A DNA stretch of 64,000 nt from Marinilabilia rubra (lineage in GTDB: Bacteria > Bacteroidota > Bacteroidia > Bacteroidales > Marinilabiliaceae), in the NCBI RefSeq assembly GCF_003121985.1, contig NZ_QEWP01000002.1, forward strand, positions 411,992 to 475,991. Direction: 5' to 3'. This document shows, one piece after another, positions 9,046 to 17,200 of the stretch. The notes under the pieces are model-generated. The model made no database searches, was not told the DNA's origin, and saw only the letters and a program-made list of their open reading frames with translations. The translations under genes and the position numbers were made by a program. The first letter of the stretch is position 1. Every line of letters begins with the position of its first letter.

Positions 9046-10302
9046 CTACCGCAGCTCCAACCTCTCATTCTCCCCAAACATCTCATAGCCGGATGTAATG
9101 ACCTGCTCGCCGGGCTCAAGGCCTTCGATCACTTCATAATAGCGGGGATTTTGTTTGCCAATTTTGATGTTGCGGCGCACGGCTTCGGTGCCCGATTCGT
9201 TGAGCACATATACCCACTGACCACCGGTGCTTTGGAAGAAACCGCCACGTGGCACCAAAATGGCATTGGTTGGTTGACCAAGCTGCAACTTGAGATGGTA
9301 AGTTTGTCCGGTTCTGATTTTCTCCGGCTTTTGGCCATCAAACACCATATCTATCTCAAACTGGCCGTCGCGAACCTCGGGGTAAACTTTCTTTACATGA
9401 AGTTTGTACTCACTGCCGTTACGGTCAAAACTACAGGGCAACTCCCGGCGTATGCGATCGATGTAATGCTCGTCAACTCTGGCCTCCACTTTATAATCCG
9501 ATAAAACGTGTATCATACCTATTCTCTGTCCCTGAGCAATGGATTGCCCGATCTCGGCATCCAGCATTCCCAGCTGACCATCCACAGGAGCTTTTACTTC
9601 CAAATGATCCAGACGCTCACGCACCAGACCCAGCATCTGACGCATCTTCTTAAGGTCTTCGTCAAGCGTTTTCATATTGGTAAGCAACATCAGCGAATCA
9701 TTCTTCGACTTCAGCTGGTTGATCTTCAACAAACTCTTCTCATAATCAAAGTCCTCCTTATCCTGAAGGTATTCCTCCCGTGGAATCAGTTTTTCTTCAT
9801 AAAGCGCCTTGGACTGCTCGTAATTCCGTTTTTTTCGCTGAAGACGATATTTATTGTCAAGCAGGTTACGGCGCGACTGAATCATCTCTGCTTCAAAGCT
9901 GATACGGGTGTTTCTGAGGTAGTTTTCCTTTTCAGCCAGTGCAGCCTCACTGTTAAGGATGGTCTGATAAAGCTGTCGGTTCTCAAGTTTAAGAATCACA
10001 TCCCCCTCTTTCACCATCGTACCCTCTTCAATAATTTTCTCATCAACCCGTCCGCCCTCAATGGCATCGAGGTAAATGGTGGAAATAGGCTCCACTTGTC
10101 CTATTATGGTAATGTAATCATTGAACTGTCCCTGTTCAACGGTGTTGATGGTCAGTTTTTCTCTGTCTACCCGCATCACCGAACTATGATCGGCCCATAT
10201 CACCTGGTAAATCAGGAATAAAAAGACCAGTCCTCCCAAAACCATATAGACATGTTTCTTCTTTATTCCCTTTTTCTTTTCTATGACTTTGTCCATTGAC
10301 AT
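9046..10302 (-). CDS. Periplasmic membrane-fusion (HlyD/MacA-type) adaptor (418 aa)
   Basis: First gene of the export operon. One N-terminal transmembrane helix (about 19-37, VYMVLGGLVFLFLIYQVIW) anchors a periplasmic adaptor. A lipoyl-like half-motif near 75-115 precedes a long charged coiled-coil hairpin (about 115-225). The second lipoyl half and beta-barrel follow (KAPVDGQLG near 238), and the membrane-proximal domain is at the C-terminus (EGLEPGEQVITSGYE). The architecture matches MacA/HlyD-type fusion proteins that bridge inner-membrane permeases to a TolC-like channel; no TolC gene is in the window. It is divergent from the response regulator at 11070, which suggests that the regulator controls this operon. 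Confidence 0.9.
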   Translation of the reverse strand: MSMDKVIEKKKGIKKKHVYMVLGGLVFLFLIYQVIWADHSSVMRVDREKLTINTVEQGQFNDYITIIGQVEPISTIYLDAIEGGRVDEKIIEEGTMVKEGDVILKLENRQLYQTILNSEAALAEKENYLRNTRISFEAEMIQSRRNLLDNKYRLQRKKRNYEQSKALYEEKLIPREEYLQDKEDFDYEKSLLKINQLKSKNDSLMLLTNMKTLDEDLKKMRQMLGLVRERLDHLEVKAPVDGQLGMLDAEIGQSIAQGQRIGMIHVLSDYKVEARVDEHYIDRIRRELPCSFDRNGSEYKLHVKKVYPEVRDGQFEIDMVFDGQKPEKIRTGQTYHLKLQLGQPTNAILVPRGGFFQSTGGQWVYVLNESGTEAVRRNIKIGKQNPRYYEVIEGLEPGEQVITSGYEMFGENERLELR

Positions 10303-10421
10303 ATTTGTGTAGATTTAAGATTCTTAGATTTAAGATCGCTAGATCGTTTTCTATTCTCAAAGGTTCTTTAATATTATCACCCAGCTATGGTTTCACACTT
10401 TTGTGATGACCAATTACTTCT

Positions 10422-10652
10422 TTATATTTTGTGATCCGAGGCTTATGATCAGCAATCCGGGCTTTATGATCAACCATTACCCCTTTATGACCAGCAATCC
10501 GATGCTTATGATTGACAATCCGACCTTTATGCATGCCTGTCCGACCTTTATGCACGGATCACAGACCTTTATGCAAAGGTTACAGATGCTTATGCACGGG
10601 TCACAGACGCTTATGGACGGGTGTAAGGGCTTTATGCACGGGTCACAGATGC
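10422..10652. repeat. Degenerate tandem array, 21-bp period, 11 units
   Basis: Eleven consecutive units of exactly 21 bp start at 10422, 10443, 10464 and so on to 10632, each opening with TTAT. A twelfth unit decays after TTATGCG at 10653. Units 2-5 share a core ending in AATCCG. Units 7-11 share GCACGGGTCACAG. The array therefore falls into two sub-families. Because 21 is a multiple of three, reading frames on both strands stay open and would encode heptapeptide repeats rich in Met (plus) or Cys/Ile/Pro (minus). No ribosome binding site or database family supports translation. Confidence 0.85.
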
Positions 10653-10659
10653 TTATGCG

Positions 10660-10920
10660 AAAGCTCAATGAGTGAATGAAGGAATTAATGAATGAGTGAA
10701 TGCCTATCACCATCCCACCTTCACACCATTCCACCCTCTCACCTTTTCACCTTTCCACCTTTTCACCTTTCCACCATCTTTAGCTGGCGAGCTGATGAAC
10801 TGACGAGCAACATTCAACCCTATGCTCCATGCCCTATGCCCCATGCTAATGAGTGAATGAAGGAATCACCATTCCACCCTCCCACCATTCCTCTTTTCTC
10901 CATGCCCCATGCACATCCAC
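10660..10920. repeat. Low-complexity word repeats upstream of the regulator gene
   Basis: Runs of GAATGAAGGAATTAATGAATGAG are followed by CACCTTTCCACC words, GCTGGCGAGCTGATGAACTG words and CTCCATGCCCCATGC words. All four word classes are also present in the spacers of the exporter operon. Confidence 0.6.
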
Positions 10921-11029
10921 AACCATACCAAAACCACCAAAAACCTAAGCAACAAACACTTAACCCACCCACCCCACCCCCCTGTGTAAAAAAATCACAC
11001 GTTCACCTGTAAAAATTTTTAACACATGA

Positions 11030-11060
11030 TTGCAATCCACAGGGCAAGCCCCTACATTTG
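11030..11060 (+). promoter_or_regulatory. Bacteroidota-type promoter of the response-regulator gene
   Basis: TTG at 11030-11032 and TACATTTG at 11053-11060 are separated by 20 nt, matching the Bacteroidota vegetative consensus (TTG, 19-21 nt, TAnnTTTG). The start codon at 11070 is only 9 nt further on, so the leader would be a few nucleotides at most. Confidence 0.45.
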
Positions 11061-11069
11061 AAATAAAAA

Positions 11070-12434
11070 ATGGCCAAAGGGAGCATCCTCATAGTTGACG
11101 ACAACAAAAGTGTATTGACAGCGCTGGACATGCTGTTGTCCAACGAATTTGAAAAGATTGACTGTTTGTCCAATCCCAATGTAATACCATCAAAGCTTGA
11201 CAAAGAGGCGTACGACCTTGTACTGCTGGATATGAACTTCAAGTCAGGTGTTAATTCCGGAAACGAGGGAATTTACTGGTTGAATCAGATAAAAGAGAAG
11301 CGACCTGACACTTCGGTTGTAATGATTACCGCTTATGGCGATGTGGAATTGGCCGTCAATGCACTAAAAACAGGGGCTACAGATTTTGTCTTAAAGCCCT
11401 GGGACAACACAAAACTTCTGGCAACCGTTCGCTCCGCCATTCAGCTTAGCCAGTCGAAAGGCGAGGTTAGTTCGCTCAAACAAAAAGAGAAAGATCTCAA
11501 AAGCAGTCTCAACAGCAATCAGAAATATATCATCGGGTCATCCCCGCAGTTGATGGAAGTGCTGAACCTTGTCCGAAAAGTGGCCAAAACAGATACCAAT
11601 GTATTGATAACCGGCGAAAACGGTACCGGAAAGGAGTTGATCGCGCAGGAGATTCACCGGCTTTCTCAACGCCATCAGGAGATGCTGGTGGGTGTAGATA
11701 TGGGAGCCATCAGCGAAACGCTTTTTGAGAGTGAACTCTTTGGTCATGTAAAAGGTGCCTTTACAGATGCACGCATAGATCGCGCAGGGAAGTTTGAAGT
11801 GGCCAACCGGGGAACCCTCTTTTTGGATGAGATTGGGAACCTCCCTTTTCACCTCCAGTCCAAATTGCTGGCGGCTCTTCAAAACCGGGAAATCACCAGG
11901 GTTGGTTCCAATCAGTCCGTTCCGGTTGACATACGACTGATTTGTGCCACCAATCGTGATTTGCCAAAACTGGTGGAGGACGGTTTGTTCCGCGAAGATC
12001 TTCTTTACCGCATTAATACTATCCATATAGAAGTGCCTCCTCTCCGGGATAGAGGTGAAGACATATTGGTACTGGCGGATTTCTTCCTGAAGAAATACGG
12101 CGCCAAATATGAAAAGGCACACTTAAAAATTAATGGTCAGGCACAAGACAAATTAATGAGATACAACTGGCCCGGAAATATCCGCGAATTGGAGCATGCC
12201 ATCGAAAAAGCGGTTATCCTGAGTAACAACCAGGTGCTTAAAGCCGACGATTTTTTCCTGAAACCGGTGACCGGATCTAAATCAACGCCCAATACACTCA
12301 ATCTGGAGGAAATGGAGAAACAACTTATCCGCACAGCCCTGGAAAAACACCCTGGCAATATTTCAGCAGCAGCCGAGCAGCTGGGCATAACCCGGCAAAC
12401 ACTTTACAACAAAATAAAAAAACTTAATATGTAA
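11070..12434 (+). CDS. NtrC-family sigma-54-dependent response regulator (454 aa)
   Basis: Transcription activator of a two-component system. The receiver domain (about 1-120) has the acidic pair D10/D11, phospho-acceptor D54 and K109. The AAA+ domain (about 150-380) has Walker A GENGTGKE ending at K188 and E189, the sigma-54 contact loop as GAFTDA (residues 229-234) and Walker B LFLDEIG (D253/E254). A Fis-type helix-turn-helix closes the protein (about 415-454, LGITRQTLYNKIKKL). GAFTDA in place of GAFTGA is a variant I have seen in other Bacteroidota regulators. The kinase gene follows 7 bp downstream. Divergence from the exporter operon makes that operon the likely target. Confidence 0.93.
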   Translation: MAKGSILIVDDNKSVLTALDMLLSNEFEKIDCLSNPNVIPSKLDKEAYDLVLLDMNFKSGVNSGNEGIYWLNQIKEKRPDTSVVMITAYGDVELAVNALKTGATDFVLKPWDNTKLLATVRSAIQLSQSKGEVSSLKQKEKDLKSSLNSNQKYIIGSSPQLMEVLNLVRKVAKTDTNVLITGENGTGKELIAQEIHRLSQRHQEMLVGVDMGAISETLFESELFGHVKGAFTDARIDRAGKFEVANRGTLFLDEIGNLPFHLQSKLLAALQNREITRVGSNQSVPVDIRLICATNRDLPKLVEDGLFREDLLYRINTIHIEVPPLRDRGEDILVLADFFLKKYGAKYEKAHLKINGQAQDKLMRYNWPGNIRELEHAIEKAVILSNNQVLKADDFFLKPVTGSKSTPNTLNLEEMEKQLIRTALEKHPGNISAAAEQLGITRQTLYNKIKKLNM

Positions 12435-12441
12435 TGGTGCT

Positions 12442-13797
12442 ATGAGGTCATCTGTTCCATCATATTTCATTGTGCTTCTCCTGTTCATCACCGGGGTCGC
12501 CTTTTCCGCGGGGTGGGCGATGGCCCATTACAACACATGGCTGCCCGTCTTGCCCGGAAGTCTGGTTATTCTTCTCCTGATCTTTTCTTTTTTCCGCGCC
12601 CACCAAAAAATCCTGCATCGCATCCATTACTTTTTTGAAGCAGTAAAGAATGAAGATTCAGCGCTTTCTTTTTCAAAATCAACAGGCGATCCAATTCTCA
12701 CTCAACTGACACAACATCTGGAGAAGACCAACCAATACATTCAGCGCATTAAAATAGAAAGTCGCCAGAGCGAACAGTTTTTCAGCGCCTTACTCGAACA
12801 CATTGATACGGGTATTCTGTCTTTCGACGAAAAAGGTTTTGTACACAATGCCAATACTCCGCTTAAACGCCTGCTGGGCCTCGAACAATTCACTCATCTT
12901 CGTCAACTGGAGAAAGTAGACACACGACTGGCCAATGTTTTAAAAACCCTCAGGCCCAATGATCAAAAGATGGTGACCATTGAGCAACCTAAATCAAAAC
13001 GGCTCAACCTGCTTATAAAATCCACCCCCTTTGTTGTAGAGAATAAAAGTCTGATGCTGATATCCATTCAGGATATCAACGATCCCCTAAGCGAAAAAGA
13101 GCTGGATGCCTGGATGAAACTGATACGCGTACTTACACACGAAATCATGAATGCCATTGCTCCGGTGACTTCCCTTTCCGAAAACCTAAAAAAATATTAC
13201 ACCCAAAACGGTGAAATCATTCGACCTGAACAAGTGGACGAAAAGATTATCCGCAATACTGTCAGGGGACTGGATGTAATTGAAGAACAGGGAAAGGGGT
13301 TGATCAGCTTTGTAAAAACCTACCGCCGATTGACCCGTTTGCCCAAGCCTGAATTGTCACCCGTCGCGGTAAAAGACCTCATTGAAAAGGCGGTGGTCCT
13401 GAATAAATCATACCGGCCCGATATTGAAATATCGGTTCATCTCCCCCATGAGGATATCACTCTGAGTGCCGATGAAAAGATGGTCAACCAGGTATTGGTC
13501 AACCTGTTAAAAAATGCCTCCGAAGCTCTTGAAGAGAGAGATGACGGAAAGATTAGCGTCTCAGCTCTCACCGATGATAAACAAAGGGTAATAATTGAGA
13601 TTAAGGACAATGGGCCTGGAATTCCTCCCGAGCTGTTGGACGAAATTTTTGTACCCTTTTTCACCACCCGCGACAATGGCAGCGGTATTGGACTTAGCCT
13701 TTCACGACAAATTATGCGCCTCCATAAAGGAAAGCTCAATGTGAGGTCGGCAGTGGGAAAAGAGACCGTTTTTTCTATGGAATTTCCGGGGAGGTAA
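12442..13797 (+). CDS. Membrane-bound sensor histidine kinase (451 aa)
   Basis: Partner kinase of the preceding regulator. Two N-terminal helices (about 7-26 and 31-50) have almost no periplasmic loop between them. A HAMP/linker region and a PAS-like domain (about 100-210) come next. The H-box is LTHEIMNAIAP (His near 234), the N-box NLLKNASEAL, G1 DNGPGIP, F-box FVPFFTT and G2 GSGIGLSLS. The tiny extracytoplasmic part suggests that it senses a membrane or cytoplasmic cue, for example envelope stress, rather than a periplasmic ligand. ATG at 12442 follows the regulator stop by 7 bp, so the two are co-transcribed. Confidence 0.92.
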   Translation: MRSSVPSYFIVLLLFITGVAFSAGWAMAHYNTWLPVLPGSLVILLLIFSFFRAHQKILHRIHYFFEAVKNEDSALSFSKSTGDPILTQLTQHLEKTNQYIQRIKIESRQSEQFFSALLEHIDTGILSFDEKGFVHNANTPLKRLLGLEQFTHLRQLEKVDTRLANVLKTLRPNDQKMVTIEQPKSKRLNLLIKSTPFVVENKSLMLISIQDINDPLSEKELDAWMKLIRVLTHEIMNAIAPVTSLSENLKKYYTQNGEIIRPEQVDEKIIRNTVRGLDVIEEQGKGLISFVKTYRRLTRLPKPELSPVAVKDLIEKAVVLNKSYRPDIEISVHLPHEDITLSADEKMVNQVLVNLLKNASEALEERDDGKISVSALTDDKQRVIIEIKDNGPGIPPELLDEIFVPFFTTRDNGSGIGLSLSRQIMRLHKGKLNVRSAVGKETVFSMEFPGR

Positions 13798-13968
13798 ATT
13801 TCTAAACTCAATAGCGCAAAGTGGTTTTTAGTTCCGGAGGGATGAAATAGAGATTAGTGGATAGTTATAGTTTATAGTAAAATAGTGAGTCAATTTGTGG
13901 CTAACAGGCCTTTTTTCTTCTTCAGTCTTAAACACCAACATAGGGATAAAATCAAGAAATTTGGATTA

Positions 13969-14115
13969 TCAGGAACCACCCCTTAAATCTAACTGATGGC
14001 CAAGTTTCTTTTTAAATCGATCTACGGAATTTTCTGAGCATTTGTGTCTGATATAATAAATTATTTCTTCCAGATTTCTAACTGATTCTTCAGACCACAA
14101 AAGTTTATAATCCAT
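13969..14115 (-). pseudogene. Truncated RelE/ParE-family toxin (48 aa)
   Basis: A short frame beginning MDYKLLWSEESVRNLEEI is the typical N-terminal helix region of RelE/ParE-superfamily toxins. The family is usually about 90-105 residues, but here the frame stops after HQLDLRGGS. The conserved C-terminal strands and the Arg/Tyr active-site region are missing. The start is placed at 14115, where it overlaps the antitoxin stop by 11 bp, the normal arrangement. An upstream in-frame ATG at 14154 would add 13 residues lying within the antitoxin gene. Disruption by a deletion or frameshift just after codon 43 is the simplest reading. Confidence 0.6.
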
Positions 14116-14353
14116 ATCGCTTACTAATTTCCTCATGAGAAAATGTGCGACCATCCTGAATATCCTTCAGTCCACGATTAATTCCTTCTTGTTCTTCTCC
14201 ACTTAAATCATCCCACCAAACCTTATTTTCTGAACGAGAATCCTTAACCACTTTAAGATATTCTATTGTTTCATCATCTTCGAGTTTGGTAAGCCATTCT
14301 ATCAACTCCAGTTTAATAGCATTGTGTCCCATAGAAAAAAATTTAACAGTCAT
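14105..14353 (-). CDS. Antitoxin / addiction-module protein (82 aa)
   Basis: Small acidic protein preceding and overlapping the truncated toxin. The middle is hydrophilic and the C-terminus matches the motif of Bacteroidota/Chlorobi addiction-module proteins: a WWDDLS-like segment, then a helix ending GRTFSHEEISKRYGL. The first ATG (14353) has a purine-rich GAAAAAAGA stretch just upstream; a second Met at residue 8 is possible. It would neutralise the RelE-type partner. As the toxin here is truncated, the antitoxin may be a relic or may guard against related toxins elsewhere. Confidence 0.65.
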   Translation of the reverse strand: MTVKFFSMGHNAIKLELIEWLTKLEDDETIEYLKVVKDSRSENKVWWDDLSGEEQEGINRGLKDIQDGRTFSHEEISKRYGL

Positions 14354-14683
14354 TCTTTTTTCAAAATTACGATTTTTTCATCCGTTTGTCAGACGATGAA
14401 ACAAGAAAATAATATCCATTGACAATGAGGCAACCAGCTGCTTATCATATTTCGTTTCTAACGGTGTTAGCAGGAGCAATTAGAAAGAAAAATTTCATCC
14501 CATAGTCCCGGAGGGACAAAAGATCGGTAGAAAGAAAAATCCCTAAAGGAAAGATGAATGCCGTAGGTACGAAACAGAAATTAAATGCCTGATATGTTTC
14601 AAAAAACTTATGTTTCCTTATGTGGTTCAAAGATTAATTCTTGTACTTTTCAACCATCATCTTAATTTCAGGCACAATAAATG
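14354..14683. other. Intergenic region with degenerate dispersed-repeat words
   Basis: No gene is visible. The stretch at 14495-14580 (CATAGTCCCGGAGGGAC, GATGAATGCCGTAGGTACGA) resembles short noncoding repeats that I associate with Bacteroidota genomes. A related TTCCGGAGGGATGAAATAGAG occurs at 13832-13852. No terminator with a T-tail was found. Confidence 0.4.
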
Positions 14684-14691
14684 TATATTTG
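14684..14691 (+). promoter_or_regulatory. Candidate -7 element of the DUF4139 gene
   Basis: TATATTTG fits the Bacteroidota -7 consensus TAnnTTTG and lies 23 nt before the chosen ATG at 14715. The -33 position offers only TTA rather than TTG, so the call is weak. Confidence 0.35.
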
Positions 14692-14714
14692 AATTAAACT
14701 CAACAAAATTTGAT

Positions 14715-16361
14715 ATGAGAAAAATATTTTTATTCATCGCACTTCTTGGGTTGGGCACTCTCCATGCACAGACAAGTAAAGAAGTCACCTCCGAAATTAC
14801 CGATGTGACTGTTTACCTTAATGGGGCACAGATTACCAGGGAAGCTGAAGTTTCTATTCCTTCAGGAAGAACAGAACTTTTGTTTAAAGGCATTACATCT
14901 CGCCTGAATTCAGGTAGTTTACAGGTTGGTTCTGAAAAAGAGATCACCATTCTGTCGGTTAACCAGACATTCGATTATCTGGAGAAAGCCAAAGTGGACG
15001 AGAATATCGCTTCTTTACGCAAGAAACGGGATGATCTGCTTGAATCCATTGAGGATAAAAGATCTATGATCAGGGTCTATTCCAGTGAGAAAGAAATGCT
15101 CTTAAAGAATCAACAAATCGGTGGCAATGAAAATGGGGTCAATATTGATGAGTTGATGAAGGCTGCCTCTTTTTTCCGGTCACACCTGAAAGAGCTCGAA
15201 TCGCTCACCAAAAACCTGGACCGGGAAATTAAAGATTTAAACCTGAAATTAAACGACATCAATCAGCAATTAAGGGAGCTGAATTCGCAGAAGCAACAGC
15301 CCACAAGCACTGTAAAAGTAGCCATTAAAACAGACAGAGCTGTTAACACCAAAATGTTTGTTAACTACACCATCCGCCAGGCCTCCTGGGAACCCATGTA
15401 CGACATCAGAGTCAACTCAACCAAAGAGCCGCTAACCTTGGTTTACAGAGCTAAAGTTCGCCAAAGAAGTGAAGAAAAATGGGAGAATGTCAACCTCACA
15501 CTCTCTACCGGTAATCCCTCTATCAGTAATTACAAACCTGAACTTCATAAGTGGTATGTTTATTCAAAGCCGCTACCGCCACCTCCTCCACCCAAAGTTT
15601 CTGGTGTCTTGCATATTGTTGAGGACGATGTGGAATTGACGGAAGAATTGGTTATTGAAGACACCGAGAGCGATTTCTCAAGGAAAGAAAAATCTCCCAG
15701 AAAAATGGCCACCAGTTCTCTTGGAAATGAAAACATAAGTATTCAGCAGCAACAAACCACTACATCTTTCAAAATTGATATTCCTTATTCCATCCCGTCA
15801 GACAATCAGGATTATGATGTTTCCATTGTTGATTATGAAGTTCCTGTAGATTATCAGTTTGCTGCGATTCCAAAGCTTTCGCCGCACGTGTATTTGATGG
15901 CATTGGCTACCAATTGGTACGATCTAAACTTACTGCCGGGAGGTGCCAATATTTATTATCAGCAAACTTATCAGGGCAAAACGTACCTTGATTCTAAAAC
16001 TTCCTCCGATACACTGGCTCTTTCCATTGGTCGCGATCCGGGCATCATTGTGGAGCGTGAGATGCAAAAAGACCGCTCTGAGAAAAGCCTGTTTGGCAGC
16101 ACACGCAAAGAAACCAAAGCATGGGTCATAACCGTTCGTAACACAAAAAACACTGAAGTATCAGTAGAAATTGAAGATCAATATCCCCTGTCCAGAAGCG
16201 GCGAGATAAAAGTGGAACTGGAAGAGGCCGGCAAAGCCGATGTTAACGAAACAGAAGGTAAACTAACCTGGAACCTGGATCTCAAGCCCGGTGAAGTAAA
16301 AGAACTTAAGTTTGTTTACAGCGTTCGCTACCCCAAAGATATGGATGTGATTGTGGAGTAA
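14715..16361 (+). CDS. Secreted DUF4140/DUF4139 protein, mucoidy-inhibitor (MuiA) family (548 aa)
   Basis: Family protein of unknown biochemical role, found in the envelope. The start at 14715 gives a clean signal peptide (MRKIFLFIALLGLGTLHAQ); a longer frame from 14610 would put 35 residues with no export signal in front of it. After the signal comes a beta-rich DUF4140 domain (about 20-120). A coiled coil (about 95-195, many K/E/L heptads) follows, and then the long DUF4139 domain to the C-terminus. A proline run (PLPPPPPP) and acidic insert at about 290-330 interrupt DUF4139, and the end LKFVYSVRYPKD is typical. It stands alone on the plus strand. Confidence 0.85.
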   Translation: MRKIFLFIALLGLGTLHAQTSKEVTSEITDVTVYLNGAQITREAEVSIPSGRTELLFKGITSRLNSGSLQVGSEKEITILSVNQTFDYLEKAKVDENIASLRKKRDDLLESIEDKRSMIRVYSSEKEMLLKNQQIGGNENGVNIDELMKAASFFRSHLKELESLTKNLDREIKDLNLKLNDINQQLRELNSQKQQPTSTVKVAIKTDRAVNTKMFVNYTIRQASWEPMYDIRVNSTKEPLTLVYRAKVRQRSEEKWENVNLTLSTGNPSISNYKPELHKWYVYSKPLPPPPPPKVSGVLHIVEDDVELTEELVIEDTESDFSRKEKSPRKMATSSLGNENISIQQQQTTTSFKIDIPYSIPSDNQDYDVSIVDYEVPVDYQFAAIPKLSPHVYLMALATNWYDLNLLPGGANIYYQQTYQGKTYLDSKTSSDTLALSIGRDPGIIVEREMQKDRSEKSLFGSTRKETKAWVITVRNTKNTEVSVEIEDQYPLSRSGEIKVELEEAGKADVNETEGKLTWNLDLKPGEVKELKFVYSVRYPKDMDVIVE

Positions 16362-16888
16362 AAGGCCAGAGGGTGAAAGGGTAAAAAAGTTAAGAAGGTG
16401 GTTAGAAACAAAGTTTGTTTTTGACCACCTTTTGCTTTTTCCGCAGATTTCGAACCCTGTCAGGAATCAGACAGATGTTCCTTGATCATCTATCATCGTA
16501 GTAACAAGTATTCCAAGATCGAAAAGATCACTGAAAGAGAGATTCTTCACTCCGTTCTGAATGACAAGAGACTTGGAATTCCTGGCTTTACTATGAGGGA
16601 CTGTTCGGAAAATCCAAGTTTAATGTCATTCTGAGCTTGCCGAAGAATCTTTTAGTTCAAGAATCGGATGTTTAAACTTCACTCAACATAACGCGCTTTA
16701 AGGGCATTGGAGAAAGCTCAGTCAAAACCAACAGACATGAAACATCCTTTTACCCCCCTCTTTCTTACAATACACTCTTTGCGTCCCTGCAACTTTGCGT
16801 TAAAAACACCGCCAAACACTTTAATTATTGAGATTTTGCCGCACATTTCGTAGCTTCGCTATCCGGAAATCAACGATAATACTAAAAA
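16362..16888. other. Intergenic region with an inverted-repeat element
   Basis: No gene is visible in this 527-bp stretch. It contains an imperfect inverted repeat at 16540-16650: AGATTCTTC...TGAATGAC on the left, GTCATTCTGAG...GAAGAATCT on the right. Inside it is a second pair, ACTTGGA and TCCAAGT. The CATTCTGAG...GAAGAATCT words are of a type frequent in Bacteroidota intergenic DNA. Near 16780 are CTTTGCGTCCCTGCAACTTTGCGTT words, another degenerate class; a related TTTGCGTGATTGCACTTTCTGCGTT occurs at 22131-22155. Confidence 0.5.
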
Positions 16889-17194
16889 ATGAAGAAATTA
16901 TTGATCATTTTAGCCATTGCCATGCTCACGGCATGTGCCACCAAAGACATCAATGATGTTAAAGAAGGCATGTCTTCGAAAGAGGTTACAGAAATAGCAG
17001 GAGAACCCTCTGAGACAGTTTCCATGCCCCTCGATATTGAATGGTGGATTTATGAAGAAGAAGAGGTCTTGCTTATTTTTGAAAACGACACCGTTTCGAA
17101 GGTTACCTCTCAAAAGGAACTGGAAGAATCAATCAAAGGAGTGGAAAAAAGCATGAAAGACCTGGAAGGAGAAATCAACAAATTAACTGAATAA
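16889..17194 (+). CDS. Small SmpA/OmlA-like lipoprotein (101 aa)
   Basis: The N-terminus MKKLLIILAIAMLTACATK has a lipobox (LTAC, Cys16) for export and lipidation. The rest has the short beta-alpha pattern of SmpA/OmlA (BamE-like) domains: DVKEGMSSKEVTEIAGEPSETV followed by a strand with WWIYEEEEVLLIFENDTVSKV. The C-terminus is a short charged helix. It is placed 6 bp before the PanE-like gene, so the two are probably co-transcribed, although no functional link is known. Specific role unknown. Confidence 0.75.
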   Translation: MKKLLIILAIAMLTACATKDINDVKEGMSSKEVTEIAGEPSETVSMPLDIEWWIYEEEEVLLIFENDTVSKVTSQKELEESIKGVEKSMKDLEGEINKLTE

Positions 17195-17200
17195 ACTACT

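Larger units (their letters stand above)
10303..11029. other. Intergenic region between divergent operons
   Basis: About 730 bp between the adaptor gene (minus) and the response-regulator gene (plus). From left to right it holds AT-rich TTAGATTTAAGAT words (10310-10345), the 21-bp array (10422-10652), low-complexity words like those in the exporter spacers (10660-10920), an A/C-rich tract (10915-10985) and a small GTGT...ACAC inverted repeat (10983-11000). No convincing sigma-54 (GG-N10-GC) site was found by eye on either strand, although the regulator is of the sigma-54 class. Confidence 0.6.

Noticed and set aside
9508..10221. A 237-codon plus-strand frame opposite the adaptor gene
   Set aside because: It is the complement of the coiled-coil part of the adaptor, giving a Leu/Gln/His-rich nonsense protein.
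10422..10652. CRISPR array
   Set aside because: Units are contiguous 21-mers with gradual divergence. There are no unique spacers and no cas genes.
10403..10675. A 90-codon plus-strand frame with Met-rich heptapeptide repeats, and an 85-codon frame on the opposite strand
   Set aside because: Both are produced by the 21-bp period of the array, which keeps frames open. There is no ribosome binding site, and the repeat decays at the DNA level without codon-level constraint.
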